Shown here piece after piece: positions 17,467 to 26,491 of a DNA stretch of 64,000 nucleotides. Position 1 is the stretch's first letter; each line of letters starts with the position of its first letter. Source of the DNA: Spirosoma sp. 48-14 (lineage in GTDB: Bacteria > Bacteroidota > Bacteroidia > Cytophagales > Spirosomataceae). The DNA lies in the NCBI RefSeq assembly GCF_001898575.1, contig NZ_MKUD01000038.1, forward strand, positions 1 to 64,000, read 5' to 3'. The position numbers and the translations under genes were made by a program. Below the pieces are notes generated by a model. It worked only from the letters and a program-made list of their open reading frames with translations, was not told where the DNA came from and made no database searches.

Positions 17467-18849
17467 TTACTCTTTTTTCGCCTGCTTGCGGGCTTTGTAT
17501 TCCTGAAACCGATTCCGATACTCGTCCATTTGTGCAGGTGTGTACCGCTTTTGGTATTCGGCGGGCAATTCGAGCCGTTCGGGCGACAGCACCGGCGCCT
17601 GATCGACCAAAGTATTCTTTCCTTTATTGTCTTTCAATAAGTCGAACGAATCGTATTTCTCCCCGGTCACCGTATACGACTGATAGGACAATTTAGCCCC
17701 ATCGACCGAAATGGTCTGGTATAGCTGTGTATTCGAAGCAGCCCGATCCATCCAGTTTTGCAGGCCAATATCATACATTTTTGGTCCACTGACCGAAACA
17801 ACATAGATTGGCCCATCGGGATGTTTCCGGCTCTTTCCCAACGGCATATTCAACCCTCGTCCGTAGGTATGATCGTGCCCCTGAAGGACCAGATCGACAC
17901 CGTACTTTTTATAAATCGGTTCCATCTTTTTCCGCCAATCGTCATTATCGCGGCCCTGTTTCGTCGAATAGATTGGGTGGTGATGGGTCACAATCGTCCA
18001 GCGATTCGGATTGCTACTCAACACCTGAACAAGCCAGTTCGCCTGTGTGGTCATCACAGTCGAATCCAGCAAAGCCGCCTGTGAATTTAATGAAACAAAC
18101 CGTACGCCCTGATAATCGAAAAAATAAGCCGTTTCTTCCAGCCCTTTGGGGCCATTTTCCGGCAACACAAACGACGGGCGCCAGTGCCTGGATACACGGT
18201 AGTTACCCTGTTCATCTTTAAAATATTCATGATTGCCCGGTGTAGCTAACGTGGGCACCATACCATTGATCCACCCCCCCGCTTCAAACCATTCGGCCCA
18301 TTGCCAGTCGGCATTGGAGGTTGTGATCAGATCGCCCGCGTGGATCATTAGGCTCACAGCAGGCAGCATTGAATATGCTCCGCGAATGGCCCGCGACCAA
18401 AGTGACCGTATGTCGTTCTGGGCATCACCAAAGTACAAAAACGAAAACGGGGCGACCTGATTCTGAGCCGTTTTAAACTGAAACCATTCGCTCCAGTGTA
18501 CCCCATCACCCACCCGGTACGTATATTTTGTAGCTGGTTTCAGGTTTGTGAAATGAACGGAGTGGTAGAGAACCGTTTTGCCATCGAGTACGATTCGGTC
18601 GGTTGTGGCCTGTATCACGGCTGCTTTAGAGACAAAATCGGGCGATGGATCAGATTCGGCAATGGCTCCGACCGCATTCGTAACGGTTGAATCGGTACGC
18701 CAGTTGACTGACTGCGACGTGGCCGCATTGCCCTGCCAACCCAGAATGAGCCGATCAGGATAGGCCGTTGGGGTATACTCTTTGTGTACCTGTGCCCATC
18801 CCGATGCCGTTATGGCGACAAGAAAAGCGGTGCAGAGTAGGTGTTTCAT
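17467..18849 (-). CDS. purple-acid-phosphatase-like metallophosphoesterase
   Basis: A 460-residue protein. The ATG at 18849 is taken instead of a TTG nine bases upstream; it opens a signal peptide ending SGWAQ. Residues about 25-135 form a fibronectin-III-like PAP N-domain (DRLILGWQGN, TKYTYRVGDG). The metallophosphoesterase core has all five metal-binding blocks: YFGDAQND, MIHAGDLI, ATPGNHEYF, VTHHHPIYS and LQGHDHTYGRG. Purple acid phosphatases hydrolyse phosphate monoesters with a di-metal centre in the periplasm or outside. The C-terminal 70 residues end in a charged Lys/Arg/Gln-rich tail. Placement after the GDPD gene (25-base gap) suggests phosphate release from the same substrate. Confidence 0.9.
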   Translation of the reverse strand: MKHLLCTAFLVAITASGWAQVHKEYTPTAYPDRLILGWQGNAATSQSVNWRTDSTVTNAVGAIAESDPSPDFVSKAAVIQATTDRIVLDGKTVLYHSVHFTNLKPATKYTYRVGDGVHWSEWFQFKTAQNQVAPFSFLYFGDAQNDIRSLWSRAIRGAYSMLPAVSLMIHAGDLITTSNADWQWAEWFEAGGWINGMVPTLATPGNHEYFKDEQGNYRVSRHWRPSFVLPENGPKGLEETAYFFDYQGVRFVSLNSQAALLDSTVMTTQANWLVQVLSSNPNRWTIVTHHHPIYSTKQGRDNDDWRKKMEPIYKKYGVDLVLQGHDHTYGRGLNMPLGKSRKHPDGPIYVVSVSGPKMYDIGLQNWMDRAASNTQLYQTISVDGAKLSYQSYTVTGEKYDSFDLLKDNKGKNTLVDQAPVLSPERLELPAEYQKRYTPAQMDEYRNRFQEYKARKQAKKE

Positions 18850-18874
18850 AACGCTCAAGCCAGGTTGTTTTAGG

Positions 18875-19747
18875 TTATTTCGTCGCTCGGCGGGCTAGGG
18901 TCCGATAGACGTTCAGAATATGGTCGGTTTGAATCACGTCGACGCCCAGTTGCGCTGCTTTCTGATAGTATTCTGGTCGATTACCTTCATCCAGCAAGTC
19001 TACGAATACCCGCAGCCCCTGCATATGCAGTTGATCGACCAGGTCTTTTGTCAATTCAGTTGCGTTTACATCGAACGCATACGGGTGCAAGGCTGCGATT
19101 TTGGCCGTCAACTCGTCGCTTTTTCGGAGCGAGGGCATACATTTCGCCTTCGGAGCCACCTTGTGAAGCGATTGCAAAAAGGTATCGGAGCCGTAGAAGA
19201 CGGCATCGTTCAGCAAACCGTACTGAGTTAGCATCGCAACCAACGGCTCCGCAGCCACCGCTTTGCAATCGACATAGAGGTTGGTTTGAGAGCGATGATG
19301 GGCGTTCCAGTCCGACACCAATTGGCATACTTCCGCTAGCGTAGGAATTCGTTCGGCCTGAAATGATTCGCCCGCCCCTTTACCAGCCGATAATTCCTTC
19401 AGGTCGGCTAATGTTCGTTCGGCGGCAGGGCCTGTACCATTGGTTGTCCGGTTGAGGTTGCCATCATGCAGAATAACAAGTTGTCCATCTTTGGTTGTCC
19501 GGACGTCGATTTCAATGTAGTCAACCTGCCGTTGTAACGCAATGCGAAACGATGCCAGCGTATTTTCGGGAGCAAGCCCGGTATTGCCTCGATGCGCAGA
19601 TACACGAATTGCAGGCTTTCTGGACAACGCCTTCCGATAATAGGAAATCGAATCCGCCGATAATTCGGGGGCTTGTCCGTAAGCAATACTGGAAATGATT
19701 AGCCACCCAAGCAGATGGATTTGTTTCAGGCCCATCATATCGGTCAT
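18875..19747 (-). CDS. glycerophosphodiester phosphodiesterase
   Basis: A 290-residue protein with a short signal peptide (LGWLIISSIAYGQ) and a GDPD TIM barrel. The family's catalytic and metal-binding blocks are visible: SAHRGNTGLAPENTLASF, DYIEIDVRTTKDGQLVILHD and NLNRTTNGTG. It cleaves glycerophosphodiesters to glycerol-3-phosphate and an alcohol, here outside the cytoplasm. The ATG at 19747 overlaps the TGA of the aldolase gene by four bases (ATGA), which supports both the start and translational coupling. Internal Met codons at residues 4 and 5 are alternatives. Confidence 0.9.
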   Translation of the reverse strand: MTDMMGLKQIHLLGWLIISSIAYGQAPELSADSISYYRKALSRKPAIRVSAHRGNTGLAPENTLASFRIALQRQVDYIEIDVRTTKDGQLVILHDGNLNRTTNGTGPAAERTLADLKELSAGKGAGESFQAERIPTLAEVCQLVSDWNAHHRSQTNLYVDCKAVAAEPLVAMLTQYGLLNDAVFYGSDTFLQSLHKVAPKAKCMPSLRKSDELTAKIAALHPYAFDVNATELTKDLVDQLHMQGLRVFVDLLDEGNRPEYYQKAAQLGVDVIQTDHILNVYRTLARRATK

Positions 19748-20562
19748 ATATGTAAGGAATCGGACACTGTTCCACCTGCCAGATCCCCAGCGGCTTCTTT
19801 AATAACGGCCATATCGTGCCGCAGGCGCTGGCTAAACAGGGCGATGTCGAAGCTATGCACAACGATATTGGCTCCTTCCGCCATCCATTGGATTTGCCGT
19901 TCGGGCTCCAGCGAGAAATGAATACCGATAGACAGCCCTTTCTGACGGGTTTTGTGAATAATGGTTCGTACAGCGGCCTCAAAATCAGGGTGGTCGTACT
20001 GTTCTGGCAATTCCAGACTTACCGATAAATCGTGTGGTCCAATGAATACCGCATCCAGACCCGGCACTGACAGCATCTCGTCAAGTCGATTCATTGCCGG
20101 TACGCTTTCGATATTGGCAATACACATATGGTCGGTATTGTACCCGTCGATATAGGCAGCCATTTCGGGCGACAGGGTTTCGGTGCCATTCAGATAAGCC
20201 GCCAGTTTTTCACCTTTCAACGGACGGTATTTGGTAGCACCCACCAGCGTCTGTACCTGTTCGACCGATTCGAGATAGGGAGCCACAATGCCAATGGCCC
20301 CACCATCAATAGCCTGACAGGCCAGATAAGGGTCGGGACTGGGAATGCGAACAATGGGGGTAATGTCATACGACCGAAACTGCTGGCAAAGCCGGGCCAG
20401 TTCCGACCTGTCCAGCGGAATGTGTTCAGTATCAATAAACACAAAATCAAGACCAATCTGTTTTACCGCTTTAGGCCACATAGGGCCTGTAGAAGTAATA
20501 CAGGTTCCATATACATTCTGGCCATTTTTAAGCCGCTCCCGAAGACTGATAGTACCACTCAT
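19744..20562 (-). CDS. HpcH/HpaI-type aldolase
   Basis: A 272-residue cytoplasmic protein. The ATG at 20562 (MSGTISLRERL) is chosen over a longer start at 20592 because family members begin with this 'LRERLKNG' helix. Class II aldolase blocks are present: DFVFIDTEHIPLDRSEL, VRIPSPDPYLACQAID, metal ligand Glu in IANIESVPAMNRLDE, and the metal-ligand Asp of AVFIGPHDLSVSLELP. The usual RYPPxGxRG loop is altered to KYRPLKGEK, so substrate choice may differ from 2,4-dihydroxyheptenedioate or keto-deoxy-rhamnonate aldolases. It leads the operon aldolase-GDPD-phosphatase-DUF5009. Confidence 0.88.
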   Translation of the reverse strand: MSGTISLRERLKNGQNVYGTCITSTGPMWPKAVKQIGLDFVFIDTEHIPLDRSELARLCQQFRSYDITPIVRIPSPDPYLACQAIDGGAIGIVAPYLESVEQVQTLVGATKYRPLKGEKLAAYLNGTETLSPEMAAYIDGYNTDHMCIANIESVPAMNRLDEMLSVPGLDAVFIGPHDLSVSLELPEQYDHPDFEAAVRTIIHKTRQKGLSIGIHFSLEPERQIQWMAEGANIVVHSFDIALFSQRLRHDMAVIKEAAGDLAGGTVSDSLHI

Positions 20563-20677
20563 TGAATCAATAACAAGAAAAAGGGAGGACAATTTCCCTC
20601 TATCTATACTACTTCCCGGAATTCTATTATGACTATTAAAGTAAATGATTTATTTGGTTTGGCCTTTCAGAGGTAGG

Positions 20678-23107
20678 CTATCGTACCCGTAGGTTAACCT
20701 GAACCGTATCGTCTTCTCCAGTCTCAAATCCATTTGTAGGATCAGAGTCTGCATCGTCCCAATCACAATAACTGATACGGGCTTTTACCGGTTCACTGAT
20801 TGTTCCCGTTACCCGAGCCTGAAAACTGAACGACTGGGGCCACATTCGATAATACTGCCCTCCTGTTAGGATCACCTGCTGCCCGATAGCGATCATATTC
20901 GTACCACTAACAAATGCAAGTCCAACCGGCAACTGGCAGGTAACCTCTGGGCTCAGCAAGCGTCGATTGGCATAGTTGCTAATCTGAAGGGTAACTGTAA
21001 CGATTTCGTTTAAGGCTGGAGTCGGGTTATCGACAAATGCATTCAAACTTAAATCTACCAGTTCACCCGGTAGATTACCATCCGTTGTTTGGGGGGTTGG
21101 CAAATAAGCTGGGTTGAGTTCTGGCGAGCTACTAATGACTCCTCCGGAGATTATTGTTCGTATATCGAGCCAACCCATATCGTCCTGCCCATCGTTGGTA
21201 CCACTGGCTGGATAAGAATCAGGGTCCGGGTTATCTGATGCCATGATTTGAGCCGATAGCCACGCAGTGCCAGCCGAAAGAGCGGCTACTTTACAAGTTA
21301 CGTTCACAGAGCTGTTAGCAGGTATGTACCCAATGGTTGTCCTCAACATCGTTCCCGTCATTTGCATATCGCCTGCATCCACAACGGTCAGCATGTTCGG
21401 TAACTGGCTCTCGATACGCACATTATGCGCGTCCTGATCACTATTGTTGCTGACAGATAAAGTCACAGTAACTGGTTGTTCCAGAGCAGGTACTCGGTTG
21501 TTTACAGCCAATCGTAAACTTAGGTCGGCTTCTGGTTGATTACTTACCCGAATGGTCAGTAGATCGGAAGCAGGGCTGAGACATCCTTCATAACCCACAC
21601 AAACAGCAGTATACGTTGTCGTTTGAGTTGGGCTTACAATAATCGAACTTCCGGTTTGCCCATCCGACCATTGTATAGTCGAGCCGATGCATTTTTCGGC
21701 ATATAGCGTTGTTGATCGTCCAATACTGATAAACCTGTTACTGGCCCAAACTTTCGGCGTAGGTATTCCAAGTATAATATCGGCTGTATCATGGACAGTA
21801 GCAACTTCGCAAACTCCTCCGTAGGTCGTTTTTAAAATATAGCGCCCAGCGTTTTCCAGACTCGCACTGGCAATAGTTACCGTAGATGCCGTAGAGGTTT
21901 TCCCATCAGGCAAAGTCCATTCGTAAGCATTCTGGGTCAATACGTCATTCGAATAATATGCCGCAGCGTTCGGTTTTAACACGTAATAGTTCCCCAGACA
22001 CAACGGAGGAGTTCCGCCCCCACTTCCATTTATCCTGAAAACACCAATAGGAATTTTCGTTGATTTGACAATGACGTTAGCAAAATCTACCCTTGTTCCA
22101 GAGCATTGTCCCTCATACGTTGTTGTCAAGCTATATACCCCCGCCATAGCCGAATTGACATTCGTCAGGGTTAAGCTTTGTGCTGAGCTAGTAAACCCAT
22201 TGGGCCCTTTCCATCGGTATGAAGCAATGGCATTGCTCGGGGTATTATTGGCTTGTATGTACACAGTCGCTCCTGGACAATATGTATCATTAAGCGTTCT
22301 TATACCTGTTAGCGGCACAGATGAAACATAGCTCGTAGGTCTCCCAACAGTTATTTTCTGAGCTACTATTGAACTACCACTACATTCTCCTGTAACAGTA
22401 ACCGTCAGACTGTAAACTCCCGATGCAAGAGTGCTCGCGGTTGGTATAGAGGGTTGCTTAACTGAACTCGTAAAGCCATTCGGTCCGCTCCACTGATAAG
22501 TAATGATTGATCGATTAGAGGGAAAACCGGTAGGCGGATTAGATAAAAGCGGAATTAGATAGAATGACATACCAGGACAGTAGTCATTTCCTATTGTAGT
22601 GCCTCCAGGTGTCTGGCTAAAAAAGCTGACTATTGGTTTAGTGACCTGAATTGGGATGCTCGCTGTTGCAGAACCAACACACACTCCTGAATAGGTTGTC
22701 GTTACACTATACGTTCCGGTCATGGCCGGGTCGGCATTCGTCAAGGTAAAGCTTTGCGCTGTACTGGTAAAGCCATTGGGACCAGCCCATCGATAGGTAG
22801 ACGACAAGCCATTTGTAGAGGCTCCTACACGAAAGGCGCTCCCCGTGCAGAATACGGTATAATTATTCAAGGGATTGGACTCTAACGTACCGCTCGTTAT
22901 TGATACCGTTGGAGAGCCAATGGTTACGCTTCCGCCCCCTACTCCTCGACATCCGTCGGGAGTTACAGTTGTTACACTGTAGCTCCCACTCATAGTAGGT
23001 GAAGCATTCGTGAGCGTATTACTTTTCGTGTTACTAACAAAACCATTCGGCCCTTTCCAATGAAAGGCTACTTCACTACTATTCGGCCCCATATAGAGGG
23101 CATCCAC
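20678..23107 (-). CDS. Ig-like/DUF11 repeat surface protein, part after the amber codon
   Basis: An open frame of 809 codons from a GTG at 23107; the same frame is open back to the TAG at 23213. It holds five Ig-like repeats of about 85-110 residues with the signature 'RWxGPNGFTS...LTNxxxxMxGxYSxTTTxxGxCxG', one short 'TIQWSDGQTGSS' module of the kind seen in gliding and T9SS cargo proteins, and two DUF11-type beta-sandwiches (LSLRLAVNNRVPALEQPVTV and LSLNAFVDNPTPALNEIVTV). It has no signal peptide of its own; the first repeat is cut in half by the upstream stop, so this is the C-terminal part of a longer gene. Function: surface adhesin-like, by inference. Confidence 0.75.
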   Translation of the reverse strand: MDALYMGPNSSEVAFHWKGPNGFVSNTKSNTLTNASPTMSGSYSVTTVTPDGCRGVGGGSVTIGSPTVSITSGTLESNPLNNYTVFCTGSAFRVGASTNGLSSTYRWAGPNGFTSTAQSFTLTNADPAMTGTYSVTTTYSGVCVGSATASIPIQVTKPIVSFFSQTPGGTTIGNDYCPGMSFYLIPLLSNPPTGFPSNRSIITYQWSGPNGFTSSVKQPSIPTASTLASGVYSLTVTVTGECSGSSIVAQKITVGRPTSYVSSVPLTGIRTLNDTYCPGATVYIQANNTPSNAIASYRWKGPNGFTSSAQSLTLTNVNSAMAGVYSLTTTYEGQCSGTRVDFANVIVKSTKIPIGVFRINGSGGGTPPLCLGNYYVLKPNAAAYYSNDVLTQNAYEWTLPDGKTSTASTVTIASASLENAGRYILKTTYGGVCEVATVHDTADIILGIPTPKVWASNRFISIGRSTTLYAEKCIGSTIQWSDGQTGSSIIVSPTQTTTYTAVCVGYEGCLSPASDLLTIRVSNQPEADLSLRLAVNNRVPALEQPVTVTLSVSNNSDQDAHNVRIESQLPNMLTVVDAGDMQMTGTMLRTTIGYIPANSSVNVTCKVAALSAGTAWLSAQIMASDNPDPDSYPASGTNDGQDDMGWLDIRTIISGGVISSSPELNPAYLPTPQTTDGNLPGELVDLSLNAFVDNPTPALNEIVTVTLQISNYANRRLLSPEVTCQLPVGLAFVSGTNMIAIGQQVILTGGQYYRMWPQSFSFQARVTGTISEPVKARISYCDWDDADSDPTNGFETGEDDTVQVNLRVR

Positions 23108-23212
23108 AACGAAAGTACTACCCTGACAAATACTTTGACTTGATGAGCGCGTACCATCCGAGTTGAGTTGAAATGAACCAAACCAAACAAGAGGCTCCGA
23201 AATGGTTATATA

Positions 23213-23215
23213 CTA
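23213..23215 (-). other. in-frame amber (TAG) codon splitting one gene
   Basis: The TAG lies in the same frame as the open frames on both sides (108 bases from the GTG at 23107, a multiple of three). Reading through gives CSGSAVSS-stop-YITISEPLVWFGSF, which completes one Ig-like repeat and starts the next. One base change would restore a 1,130-residue gene from 24070 to 20678. It could be a nonsense mutation, a sequencing error, or a read-through site. Confidence 0.85.
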
Positions 23216-24070
23216 CGAAGAAACGGCCGACCCGGAACAGCCCCCCGAAAATGTAGCCGTTACGCTATAGGTACCTTCCATAGCTTTCGACACATCTGTC
23301 AATGTCAAACTCTGCCCTCCACTTATAAATCCATTTGGCCCCCTCCATTGATAAGAAGCTGTTGTTCCAGACATGGCAGAGATCGATGCTCGTAGTTCTG
23401 CGGATGTTCCCTGACAAAAAGTATTCGCGTACTGTGTAGACCCAACTGCATACGATCCAATCGAAACGGCAGCATTATAAATCTGTACAGTATCCCTACC
23501 AACTCCACAATTATTGGGGTAAGTTGCTTCCAGAATATACAAACCCGCTCCCCCCTGAGTAACAACGGGATTCTGCTCATTGCTCACAAAATTATCAGGG
23601 CCCGTCCACCGATAACTGGCACTGTTATTACTATACAACTCATCTGGATAAGCCAGTAACGACAAACTCGTTGGGCCGCAGATTACCCGACTAAACGAAT
23701 TATATTGCCCATCCTTGACTAACGCCATAGGTTTAGATGGCCCACCAAGGCTAACCGTTGTTGATGCAGTTGCACTACCTTGATTCGTTCCAGCGAATGT
23801 CATCGTTACCGAATAGGTCCCTGCTGCCGTTGATGAGGCTGGAACTGTTATTCCTCCATAAGCATTGCTTGTGAAATTATTAGGACCTACCCAACGAAAA
23901 CTTACCGTTGTTCCAGAAGGTGGAACAGAATAGACAGCATTAATTTGGAATACCTGCCCTTCACAAACAGGACTATTAGTCTTTGTTGAAAAAATGGCTG
24001 GATAAGATTGTGCAAAAGCCGATGAATTGGTTGCCAGCAAAACGGCAAGAAGGCAGGAAAGAAGACGCAT
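23213..24070 (-). CDS. Ig-like repeat surface protein, N-terminal part ending at amber codon
   Basis: A 285-residue product with signal peptide MRLLSCLLAVLLATNSSAFAQ. It has three Ig-like repeats: FRWVGPNNFTSNAY, YRWTGPDNFVSNEQN and YQWRGPNGFISGGQ, each closed by a 'GTYSVT/GLYILE' strand and a Cys near the end, giving likely disulphides. It stops at a TAG within the third repeat's last strand. A truncated secreted fragment may be made, but repeat logic shows it was once one protein with the downstream frame. Flanked by the aldolase operon and the propeller-domain trio, all on the minus strand. Confidence 0.78.
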   Translation of the reverse strand: MRLLSCLLAVLLATNSSAFAQSYPAIFSTKTNSPVCEGQVFQINAVYSVPPSGTTVSFRWVGPNNFTSNAYGGITVPASSTAAGTYSVTMTFAGTNQGSATASTTVSLGGPSKPMALVKDGQYNSFSRVICGPTSLSLLAYPDELYSNNSASYRWTGPDNFVSNEQNPVVTQGGAGLYILEATYPNNCGVGRDTVQIYNAAVSIGSYAVGSTQYANTFCQGTSAELRASISAMSGTTASYQWRGPNGFISGGQSLTLTDVSKAMEGTYSVTATFSGGCSGSAVSS

Positions 24071-24160
24071 AGGTAGTGGAAATAAACACCCTAAATAAAG
24101 GATTTTACTTACATCTTCCTAAAAACAATAGACTTGGTTCCACCAATGCCTAAATACGTG

Positions 24161-26437
24161 TCATTTGATGGTTGGTGCGCTGATTACCCCCAGGTATCGG
24201 CCCATCCAGTAAGGCAGCAGGAAGGAATCACCGGCACTCAACTCAGAAACAACTTTCCCCGGCCGATCCAGTTTGAACAGGTTGCGATTGTGCTTCAGCT
24301 CGGGCCGTTCGTCGGGAGGTAGTATCTCTTTTGTAGTCTGGCCCCGGAAATTGGCGGGTATCAAATCAATGTCTTTCCGGTGGCTATTCAGCATGGGCCA
24401 TTCGATCATATCGAGCGGAAATTCCTGTAAATACCAGACGGTTTCGGGCAGGTCGAAGGTTTTTGCACCCGTCATGGCATAACATAGATTCCAGAGGCCA
24501 TCTTTTTCGGGGCGCTCTGCCTGCCAATGATCGTTGATGGCCTGCCGGTATTTCTCTTTCAGTTCGGGTGTAAAGGCATAGGGATACAGGCACCAGTACG
24601 CCAGAAAATACATTTCATCGTCGGAGTGATTCCATTCTTCCGAAAGCATCTTTGCCCAGTCGCCCGCTCCCTGAGGAGCTTTGCCAATCTCGCTCATAGG
24701 CCGCATCAGGTTGTCCAGGTAGCCATATTGCTGCATCAGTTCATAGGCTTTCTGCTTGTAGATGGGCTTTCTGGTAAAATGATACGCGGCCTGTAAAAAG
24801 GCGATGATATTGGACGACATGATTTTCCGATCGCCCACCGAAATCGGAAACGAATTGACATAGTCGGGATGCCATTTGCCCCAAAGCGTAGGTTTACCAT
24901 CCACATCGATCAGATACCAATTGTTGCGGATGATGTTGGTCATTAACCCATCCATCAGCGAAATGGCCCGTTTTTTCACGTCACCATCCATCAGTTCGGC
25001 CATCAGCGTAAGGCAAAACAGCTGGCCTACAGTCTGATCGCTACTCGTGGTACCGCGCCAATCCCACTGAGGGTCACTGGCATGATTCCAGCCGTTGGTC
25101 AGTCCACCATCCCAGGCTTTGGCCTCAAATTTATGATACCCCCGCCGTTCGAAGCCCCGCGCGAAAAAACCATCCATTCCGGTAATGCTGAACAGCCGTT
25201 CCATAGCCTCGAACGATTCCAGACAGTTTTGCAACGCCTCCTTACTTCCGGTCACTTTATAGCGAAACAACTGGCTAACCAGATACATCGATGTCCAGAG
25301 GTTGTCGCTATCCCGTTGCCCCACCTGTGCCGTCGACAGATCGCCATTCCGGATCGTAGTCACATCACAATTAAAGCCGTATCGGATGTGCCGTTGGCGA
25401 ACCTGTTGTTCATAACGCAAGGCTTTCTGTTCCAGGGTCATTGACTCGAAATGAATTTCGCCCAGGCCCTTGTCGGTCAGTATGCAAACGGTTTCTCCGG
25501 CCCCTTCTTCAATTGCCGTCACGATATTGCCCGGTAGCCAGCGTTCTCCATAATAGTAATTGAACGTACCATCCTGACGCAGCATGAATGCTCCCTTAGT
25601 CGAACCAAACCACAACTGCCCATGTACTACCGATAGGGCGGTCAGGTCTGGCCAGGGCAACCGCTTCTGCATTCCACCAATGGGTGCAAACGAACGGGCA
25701 TCCAGTACCTGATACCCATCGTGAGTGCCGATGTACAGCTTATTTTGGGAAACGGTAAAACAGGTTAGCCCCGGTTGCTGAACGACCATCTGGAGTCGAC
25801 CTGCTTTCGGGTCCAGCAGACTCAGTGAACGCTTTCCCAAAACCCAATAGCGTTGCTGAGCAGCTTCATATTGAAGACTGATTACAGAATCCTGTGGTAA
25901 CGGGCCTTCCCATACGCGCAAGCCATTTTGCCAGAACCGGATACGAACGCCATCCGAAATCGCTCCTGAAAACGCCTGGCCTCCCTCATAAGAACCTACA
26001 CAAAACAGCCGTGCGGCAGGTAATCCATGCTCAATATAAAGTTTCCCAGCCCAGGCATTGCTAAACAGGACCGTATTGTCCAGGTAAATCAATTGCTGGT
26101 TATAAAGGCCCAACGCCGACAGTTTGCGATCGGTAACGGGTCGGTACGTTTGGTCGGCTACCAGTTTGCCAGGATATTGAAACTGCCCCCCCAATGGGTG
26201 TAACAACCCAGTGGCCGATAGAATCTGAGTCACTCCATTTCGATCGGTGCAGGTATGGCTTAGCCGAAGTGTCGTGTCAGCCGTATAGTACTTAATGCTA
26301 TAATCCTGCGTATAGGGTATATCCCGATAAACCGGTTGCTGAGCTGATACAACGAGCGAAAGCGTGAATGAGTGAACGAGCGCTCCACAGACTAGCCAAC
26401 TCGTTCCAGATTGTTTAAGAAGGGTTAATAGATTCAT
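24161..26437 (-). CDS. propeller-plus-helical-domain secreted protein, paralogue 3 of 3
   Basis: A 758-residue protein; ATG at 26437 chosen over a TTG at 26461. A signal peptide ends about LSLVVSAQQ. Residues about 40-370 form a beta-propeller-like sensor with short repeats (YIGTHDGYQVLDARS, LWFGSTKGAFMLRQDG, CILTDKGLGEI). Residues about 370-640 are helical, with YEQQVRQRHIRYGFNC, DNLWTSMYLVSQLFRY, a 'TGMDGFFARGFERRGY' loop and TSSDQTVGQLFCLTLMAEL, resembling an alpha/alpha toroid enzyme. The tail has DLPETVWYLQEFPLDMIEWP, HNRNLF and LPYWMGRYLGVI, which recur in both neighbours. No family name can be given safely. Enzyme action on a glycan is inference. Confidence 0.78.
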   Translation of the reverse strand: MNLLTLLKQSGTSWLVCGALVHSFTLSLVVSAQQPVYRDIPYTQDYSIKYYTADTTLRLSHTCTDRNGVTQILSATGLLHPLGGQFQYPGKLVADQTYRPVTDRKLSALGLYNQQLIYLDNTVLFSNAWAGKLYIEHGLPAARLFCVGSYEGGQAFSGAISDGVRIRFWQNGLRVWEGPLPQDSVISLQYEAAQQRYWVLGKRSLSLLDPKAGRLQMVVQQPGLTCFTVSQNKLYIGTHDGYQVLDARSFAPIGGMQKRLPWPDLTALSVVHGQLWFGSTKGAFMLRQDGTFNYYYGERWLPGNIVTAIEEGAGETVCILTDKGLGEIHFESMTLEQKALRYEQQVRQRHIRYGFNCDVTTIRNGDLSTAQVGQRDSDNLWTSMYLVSQLFRYKVTGSKEALQNCLESFEAMERLFSITGMDGFFARGFERRGYHKFEAKAWDGGLTNGWNHASDPQWDWRGTTSSDQTVGQLFCLTLMAELMDGDVKKRAISLMDGLMTNIIRNNWYLIDVDGKPTLWGKWHPDYVNSFPISVGDRKIMSSNIIAFLQAAYHFTRKPIYKQKAYELMQQYGYLDNLMRPMSEIGKAPQGAGDWAKMLSEEWNHSDDEMYFLAYWCLYPYAFTPELKEKYRQAINDHWQAERPEKDGLWNLCYAMTGAKTFDLPETVWYLQEFPLDMIEWPMLNSHRKDIDLIPANFRGQTTKEILPPDERPELKHNRNLFKLDRPGKVVSELSAGDSFLLPYWMGRYLGVISAPTIK

Positions 26438-26491
26438 TGTTACTACATGAAGTCGGCTCAACGCTCAATCACTCAATCACACGTTCGTTCG

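Noticed and set aside
20678..24070. Amber codon as a reassigned sense codon in this genome
   Set aside because: Several ordinary genes in the window end with TAG followed by non-coding sequence or terminators, so TAG works as stop.
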